Source of the DNA: Paraspadella gotoi
Taxonomy: Eukaryota; Chaetognatha
DNA: 64,000 nucleotides
Assembly: GCA_051294375.1 (NCBI GenBank)
Contig: CM119264.1
Coordinates: 7,089,814-7,153,813, forward strand
Direction: 5' to 3'
Part shown: piece after piece, positions 57,547 to 64,000 of the stretch
Position numbering within the stretch: the stretch's first letter is position 1
Layout: every line of letters begins with the position of its first letter
Made by a program: the position numbers and the translations under genes
Notes under the pieces: model-generated
Database searches by the model: none
The model's input: only the letters and a program-made list of their open reading frames with translations
Told to the model about the DNA's origin: nothing

Positions 57547-59049
57547 TTTTCGTCGTTGTGATAATTTCACGTTCTTTTTGGTTTACTTTAAATTTTGAAG
57601 ACAACTTGTTTCTGCATGTATCTTTTTTCGTGATTTAAAACGCGTTTTTACAAGAAACTTAATAATTTTATAATAAAAGTCAAAAGTCAAAAACTTTAGA
57701 AAAAGAAAGTTAACAGAGAAATATCCCTGGATGCCAGGACCCGACCACGTACATTTCTTCATAAGTTAAGTTGTTATAAGTTAAAAATTGTTTGTTTGTT
57801 ATAAGTTAAGTTGTTTGGTGGGTTTCCCGGCTTGTCCGATAGTCCGCGTTATGAATGAATATGGTGTTGGAAGGTCCGGGTCAGCGGTGTTCAGGTCGGT
57901 CTGTCGGTTAACATACTTTCTCTCTCTCTACTCTCTCTCTCTCTCTCTCCCGCTCTCCTCTCCTTATCTCGTCTCTCTCTCCTCCCTCTCTCTCTCTCTC
58001 TCTTCATCTTCTCTCACTCTCCACAGTTGAAATGAAACGCTCTATTTGTATACATTAATTGTTAACATTTAAGTCGCCGCTCCTTTAGTAAGAGTAGAAG
58101 AAGCGGAGGAGCCTCTCTCATCCTCCATCTTCTTCATCATTCTCGCCATTCTTCATCATCAGGAATGGGTCACGATGTCAAAAAAGCTTTTAGTCATCTG
58201 CCTCTTTTCCTGACGTCAGCTGTCATCCTCTCTCTCAAAATATACAGACAACTTTTTTGCAATTTTTTTTTCTTTTATAAAAAAAGGGAGCGATTCGCAT
58301 TTCATAGTTTTCTTTCGATGCCCCGGATGTCATCCGTGTCATTGATTTTTCCAGGAACATCCGTGTTATCCGTCAGTTCAATTCATTCTATCAGTTACTT
58401 AATGGACATTAAAGAAAGTAGAGCGTAAGTTGATTTGGTAAGGAATAGAACTGATATCCCAGTAGACAGACCTATTTTATAATAGATTATACATTGATTA
58501 ACGCCGCTAAAAGAGAAGAAATTCCATACTGACGCCGACCGTGTAGTGCGAACGATTAGTATGCGTAAAATCTCAAATTCAAATGAATTCTTCAATTTTT
58601 ATGTACATTCTTTTTCAGCGTCGTAAGCGCAAAAAAAGACTCACAGACAAAACAAAGCAGCCGGAGCCTCGGTGCAGTGGAGCCGCGGAGCTGGTTAATT
58701 TTCACAAATAGCAACTTAGCAAGATCAAAAGACTGTTAGATTTATACGTAAAACAAAAAAACACCACTTTTTGAACATTTTTAGCTATTTGGTTAGTATA
58801 TTTGTTTAGTTGATACATTGACAAAGTGAGTTTTCGGCTGGAACCCGTGATTGGTTCAAACTTGCGAATGGCTGAACCGAGTGATTGGCCCGAGGCCGTA
58901 ACCGTCTAAAACGAGCTCTGGTATCGAAGTTGGATGATTTTAGATAAAAGGCTCGCGTCGTTGGCGCCGCAAAACGGAAACCACAAACGGCGCTTAATTC
59001 AATTTGCATAAACGACTCGTCCGATGGCAAGATGGCCTGAGGAAGCGGG
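57547..59049 (+). repeat. Large inverted repeat, left arm
   Basis: About 1.5 kb that recurs in reverse complement at 59279-60787. Shared landmarks include the CGTCGTTGTGATAATTTCAC end, ATGCCAGGACCCGACC, a CT-rich block (57918-58020), CAATGTATAATC-type sequence near 58490 and the GATGGCAAGATGGCCTGAGG inner end. Differences between arms are mostly single-base indels. No terminal motif, target duplication or transposase frame was found. Confidence 0.9.
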
Positions 59050-59278
59050 GGAATGAGAAATGGTGGTCCACTTTTCGATCAGGCCCTTACTTTCCTGAAG
59101 CTAGTCTATGCCCGTTCCCTAATCCAGAACCAAACCATGCCCCTTCCTATCCTCGCTTTAACTTTTTTTACCCTCACGCGCTGACAAATCACTTCTGCTT
59201 CCACTTCCCCCCCCCTTCTTCTTCCTTCTACCCTTTCACCCTCCCCCCCTTTTTTTTCCCGCCATTTCTTCATTCCCC
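59050..59278. other. Central spacer of the inverted repeat
   Basis: About 230 bases between the arms, pyrimidine-rich on the plus strand (runs of C and T from 59200). No coding potential recognised. Confidence 0.85.
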
Positions 59279-60329
59279 CGCTTCCTCAGGCCATCTTGCC
59301 ATCGGACGATCGTTTATTGCCAAATTGAATTAAGCGCCGTTTGTGGTTTTCCGTTTTGCGCGCCAACGACGCGAGCCTTTTATCTAAATCATCCAAACTC
59401 GATACCAGAGCTCGTTTTTAGACGGTTACGGCCTCGGGCCAATCACTCGGTTCAGCCATTCGCAAGGTTTGAACCCAATCACGGGTTTCCAGCCGAAAAC
59501 TCACTTTGTCAATTGTATCAACTAAACAAATATACTAACAAATAGCCTAAAAATCGTTTCAAAAGTGGTGTTTTTTTGTTTTACGTATAAATCTAACAGT
59601 CTTTTGATCTTGCTTAAGTATGCTATTTGTGAAAATTAACCAGCTCCGCGGCTCCACTGCACCGAGGCTCCGGCCTGCTTTGTTTTGTCTGTGAGTCTTT
59701 TTTTTGCGCTTACGACGCTGAAAAGAATGTACATAAAAATTGAGAATTTCATTTTGAATTTGAGGATTTTACGCATACTAATCGTTTCGCACTACACGGT
59801 ACGGCGTCAGTATGGAATTTCTCTCTTTATAGCGGCCCTCGTTAATCAATGTATAATCTATTATAAAATAGTCTTCTACTGGGATATCAGTCTATTCCTT
59901 ACCAAATCAACTTACGCTCTACTTTACTTTAATGTTCCCATTAAGTAACTGATAGAATAATTGAACTGACGGATAACACGGATGTTCCTGAAAAATCAAT
60001 GACACGGATGACATCGGGGCATCGAAAGAAAACTATGAAATGCGAATCGCCTCCCTTTTTTTTATAAAAGAAAAAAAAAATTGCAAAAAAGTTGTCTGTA
60101 TATTTTGAAGAGAGCGATGCACAGCTGACGTCAGGAAAAGATGCAGATGGACTAAAAGCTTATTTGACATCGTGACCCATTCCTGGATGATGAAGAATAG
60201 GCGAGAATGATGAGAGATGGAGGATGAGAAGAGGCTCCTCGCTTTCTTCTACTCTTTGACTAAAGGAGCGGCGACTTAAATGTTAACAATTAATGTATAC
60301 AAATAACTTTTCATTTCAAACGTTGGAGA

Positions 60330-60360
<31 letters not shown>

Positions 60361-60787
60361 CAGATGAGAGAGACGAGAGAGAGGAGAGAGAGAGAGAGAG
60401 AGAAGTATGTTAACCGACAGACCGACCTGAACACCGCTGACCCGGACCTTCCAACACCATATTCATTCATAACGTTCGTACTATCGCGAACAAGCCGGGA
60501 AACCCACCCAAACAACTTAATCTTATAACAAACAAACAATTTAACTTATAAACAACTTAACTTATTGAAGCAAATTTACGTTGGGTCGGGTCCTGGCATC
60601 CAAGGGATATTTCTCGTTAACTTTCTTTTCTAAAGTTTTTGACTTGACTTTATTATAAAATTATTAAGTTTCTTGTAAAACGCTGTTTTAAATTCACGAA
60701 AAAAGATACAATGCAGGGAAACAAAGTTGCTTCAAAATTTAAAGTAAACCAAAAAGAACGTGAAATTATCACAACGACGAAAAAGAT
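59279..60787 (-). repeat. Large inverted repeat, right arm
   Basis: Reverse complement of 57547-59049. Homology stops at the GACGAAAAAG end near 60787, where flanking sequence diverges from that left of 57547. Its microsatellite block (60328-60402) is GA-rich, mirroring the CT block of the left arm but shorter. Confidence 0.9.
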
Positions 60788-62922
60788 TCGGCCTCTGCAT
60801 TTTGATATAAAAATAAAACTTTTCTCCTCCGTTTTAATATAATCTGTATGTGTATCTACGAATAAAAGTAAAAATCAAAGTAGTGCCTTTTGGTTTTGTT
60901 TATTTAACACTTATAGAATAGATTTTTAGCGAATACTTCACTTATGGATATTGGTTCTCTTTGATTACGTGTTGTATCGGTGTGCGAGATGATTTGCAAT
61001 AACTCAGAGCGGTAAGTAAGTATCATGTGAAAGTAGCTCGAACACGAAGAAAAGATATCACTTGAGAATCACACGCTAAGGAAAAAGGGAGGAAGATCAA
61101 CGCCGTCTTCCGCCTTTAATTTTTAGTTTTTTATTTCAAAACCGTTTTTTTCGCTCTTTTTCTTTTTCATTAATTGGGATAAGAAATTTTTTTTTTTTTG
61201 GCCAATTTTCAATTAAATTGATTAAGTGAGTAGTCACAAAACGATTCGTTCCAAAGCAGACTCAATTTTCTTTTTTAATCTTCAGGTGTTACGAGTGAAA
61301 CTTCAATCTCTATTTGTGATAATACCCCGAGAATTGGATTAACAATTGACTGCTAATATGTGCTGTATAAGAATGGACTTGTAGCGGACCAATATATGAA
61401 AATATATACGGTAATCTTTTAGGAATGTTTTTGTATTTCTGTATAGACTTATTAAATCAAATCAACACGGTATTTAAGGAGAATTTTTCATTGTAAAAGG
61501 ATATTTTTATAAAGTAAATTTACTTTAAAAATTAATTTATTCAAAAAAAGATTGTACTTTTCTTGTTATGGGGTTTTCTTAAACCTATGGCTTTAGTTGG
61601 TTATAAAAGGCTTTAAACGCGGTTAAATATTTAACTCGAATATTCTTTCGCTGACCAATCTACGTTTTGGGTCGTTGGGTGTCCCTTGGCTTGGGTCCAC
61701 CAAAATGTTCTTCCTATGTGTGCAACCTACTAATAGCTTTTTTACTATTTTTCGCAAGCTTTTAAAAAATTCTTAATAGACTCGTTTAGGCTTTCTTAGG
61801 CAGTAGAAAGGCGGTGCAGTTTCCAATGTTTTCCGCAAAGGTTACTTGCTGAACTTATCTTTTCAACCAATTGGCCTTCAATATGATATATAGATATATA
61901 GTATATGTAGTGGTCATCTACAATACATTTGTGGACGTGATTGGAGTGCATTGTTGTTATTATTCTGTGTTACTATGGCGGCCTACCTTAGATTAGAGCT
62001 GGAATCTTTTAATCATATAATCCTGACGTGATTATACTTAGACCTTCGTTTCAGATGTGAATTGTTACGAATATATATTCATATCTACGTAGCAATACTG
62101 TGAAACTTTCCAGTAGACGTTTTTCGGCTTATCTGGGGAAAAACAAGACCTGGCATGAAATATTATAGCGTTTGCTTCCTTATTTGTAGAACGAGAGAGG
62201 TCCTGATTAATTTTTGGGAAAATAGAAAATTTCAGCCACCCTTAAAACGTTTTTTCATTAATTGTAACGAAGGTAGAAATACTCAGCTCGTATTTTTAAA
62301 ATTACACAAGCAGTTTTGAATTCTGGTGTCGTATTCATACCGAGACCAAGATTCAATACAGTCAAAGATGAAAAGTTAGGAATTTATATACTATATTATT
62401 ACAATATATTCATGAAAGTAACCTCAGTTTAAAAATTAGGTTCAAAAACTTTTTTCAAAGATTTTTGCAATTTTAACTCGGCCATTTGCGTTTCTCAAAT
62501 TTTAAACAAAGGTTAAAGCGACAAAATTAACGTGATACTATTTAAAAGAAAAACAGAAATAAATAGGCTTATCATTCGGCATCTCTATACGAAACACCAT
62601 GCGGCATCTTTGCCAACATTTCTGGGAAGCGAACTCTTAGAATCAAGTGCAAGAATTTTTTTTGCAAAACTCAAAATTTTTGTTTTAGCTTTCAACAAAA
62701 TTCCTGATGCCACTTTTTTCGGCCGAATTCACAAGTTGACAATAAAAATTGGAGGGTCAGGGGGCTGATGGCGGCAACTAGTCGGCCGAAAATGCATTTT
62801 TCAAAAAAAAAGTATGCTAGTCCTAAGCTTTCAAAAACTGGGAAGAAGAAACAATCGTCATATGGGGCTAAAAAAACCGTAGGCAGGAGGGATCTAGGAA
62901 TTAAAAAGCGTCCTAAGGTCGA
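60788..62922. other. AT-rich spacer, probably including an Ariadne 3'UTR
   Basis: About 2.1 kb with no recognisable protein or RNA. A 78-codon frame at 62532-62768 has neither conserved sequence nor codon bias. Confidence 0.5.
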
Positions 62923-63700
62923 TCAACTTCGGATTGGTTGATATTCCCAGAAGTTCTTCTCGTATCCCTCGTGACAGTGACTTAGTAAGCACTGTCCGGC
63001 GGTTTCTCGCAATCTAGCGCGACTTGTCCTGAACCTTCTGCTTGATGTCAACGAGGATGTCCGATGTGATTCTCGCTCCAGATATTCTGAGAGTTGCTCT
63101 CGTCGCGTTTTCTTAGATCTTTTTGCATTGTTCCTAAAACGAGAAAGAAGAAATTCCATCATAATACAGTTTACCAAGACAGAAGATATTGCTTTTAAAC
63201 TTAATTACGACGATAAAAAGCAAAATTGTGATTAAAGCTAACAGTTTTTGTTCAATTAAAATATTCAAACGCGTCATTATAAACATCAATTACAACAAAG
63301 ACCACCTCAAATATGATCGAGTTGATTGTTCTTCTTCAAGTAAAAGGCAAAGAACGTAGTGGTACATCAGCGTGCTCCTGCACTGAGTCAGGACGTCCCA
63401 CGGCCTTCTTCAGAAAATGAACTTCGATCCAAGACATGTTGTGTTGCTGCATTTCCTCCATCTTTTTGGCCTCACGAGGCGTACAGCTCATGAGATCGGA
63501 TTATGAGATGTGTCGGAACTTTAAGCGACTGCATTTGGCTGTAAGTATCTGCGCGGACACGAAGAAAACAAAAATATGCGCCTCGATAGAAGGACCCCAT
63601 ATAGCTTTGGTGAAACTTAGCTCGTCCCATGGCTTGGTCAGCCTCAGATTACGTCGTTCAGCGCCCAAACCATTTGTTCAATCCTGTCATGGTCCGACTC
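62923..63700 (-). pseudogene. ARIH1: Ariadne-1-like RBR E3 ligase, 3' exons with broken frames
   Basis: On the minus strand 63480-63340 encodes [13 protein letters not shown] followed by [10 protein letters not shown], and 63138-62923 encodes SEYLERE, DIKQKVQDKSR and HEGYEKNFWEYQP. These are hallmarks of the C-terminal Ariadne domain of ARIH1, in the right order. The frame is broken by several single-base indels: an extra G in the GTGGGACG run, an extra T in TACGTTCTTTGCC, a missing base before ITSDIL and at least two more in the last exon. Fragments of the preceding exon (MQSLK, HELYA) near 63470-63530 are shifted too. An intron (acceptor at 63139-63140) lies between the two blocks. Either this is a decayed copy or, more likely given the indel-rich inverted repeat and N gap nearby, low-quality consensus over a real gene. 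The RING-IBR-RING part would lie beyond 64000. Confidence 0.8.
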
Positions 63701-63739
63701 GTTAGCCGGTACAAACATCTCTGCTCTCTAAGGCATGGC

Positions 63740-63764
63740 NNNNNNNNNNNNNNNNNNNNNNNNN
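63740..63764. other. Assembly gap (25 N)
   Basis: Run of 25 Ns close to the frame-broken Ariadne exons. Confidence 0.98.
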
Positions 63765-64000
63765 ACTGGACTGAATGGTGAGGACGGCTGGGTATTGGGT
63801 ATCGGGTCAAGTCAAAACCGGGACGCGGAAGGAAATAAAGAAATAAAAAAAAGCTGAGTAGGTTAAAAAACGAAGTAAAAGAGGACAGAGGAAGTCGAGT
63901 GTGCATTGCGTAGTGTGCAGAGTGCGTATGTAGTATGAGATCTTGAGAAATCGATCGAGAAATCGAGCCTGAGAGAATCGGGTTAAGCGAACGCCGGGCT

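Noticed and set aside
58165-58428. 87-codon frame within the inverted-repeat left arm
   Set aside because: The corresponding frame is not preserved in the right arm, and there is no recognisable sequence.

Overview
This is nuclear DNA from an invertebrate animal. Almost every gene is split into many short exons with GT..AG introns of about 60-2,500 bases, and the recognisable proteins are metazoan: PHF21A/BHC80, NEDD4, makorin, a NOX2-type NADPH oxidase, TRIC, Ariadne-1, CWC27 and epsilon-COP. Exons are GC-rich and introns and spacers are AT-rich. A mitochondrial alternative oxidase, absent from vertebrates and insects but scattered through other animal phyla, f its a non-vertebrate, non-insect host. 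I cannot name the phylum. Gene density is high (about 13 genes in 64 kb).

Layout. 1-355: a (CGGT)n microsatellite. 486-3871 (+): the 3' nine exons of a leucine-rich-repeat protein. 5182-10423 (-): complete 18-exon PHF21A-like gene. 13463-23708 (-): complete 22-exon NEDD4-type HECT ligase, with a complete GH18 chitinase gene (19233-21246, +) nested antisense inside one intron. 24338-25885 and 26402-27310 (+): intronless CWC27 and COPE. 28046-30904 (+): makorin. 32878-36759 (+): NOX, converging on the alternative oxidase (37098-38720, -). 40223-41384 (-): four-TM claudin/PMP22-like protein. 43055-48452 (-): long acidic, disordered protein ending in a CaaX-like box. 49079-51263 (-): TRIC cation channel. 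51264-62922: repeat-rich, with (CT)n, (CTTT)n and (GA)n tracts, sized gaps and a 1.5-kb-arm inverted repeat. 62923-63700 (-): the last exons of an Ariadne-1-like ligase, whose frame is broken by single-base indels.

Exon models were assembled by hand by matching splice phases. Each multi-exon model listed as complete adds up to an intact reading frame, which is strong internal support. The genes do not form an operon or one pathway. Themes are ubiquitin ligation (NEDD4, makorin, Ariadne), redox (NOX, AOX), chromatin (PHF21A), splicing (CWC27), trafficking (COPE) and ion flow (TRIC). I found no tRNA, rRNA or CRISPR and no obvious new multi-gene system. The most unusual items are splice-site oddities, the nested gene, the CaaX protein, a perfect hairpin and the large inverted repeat.
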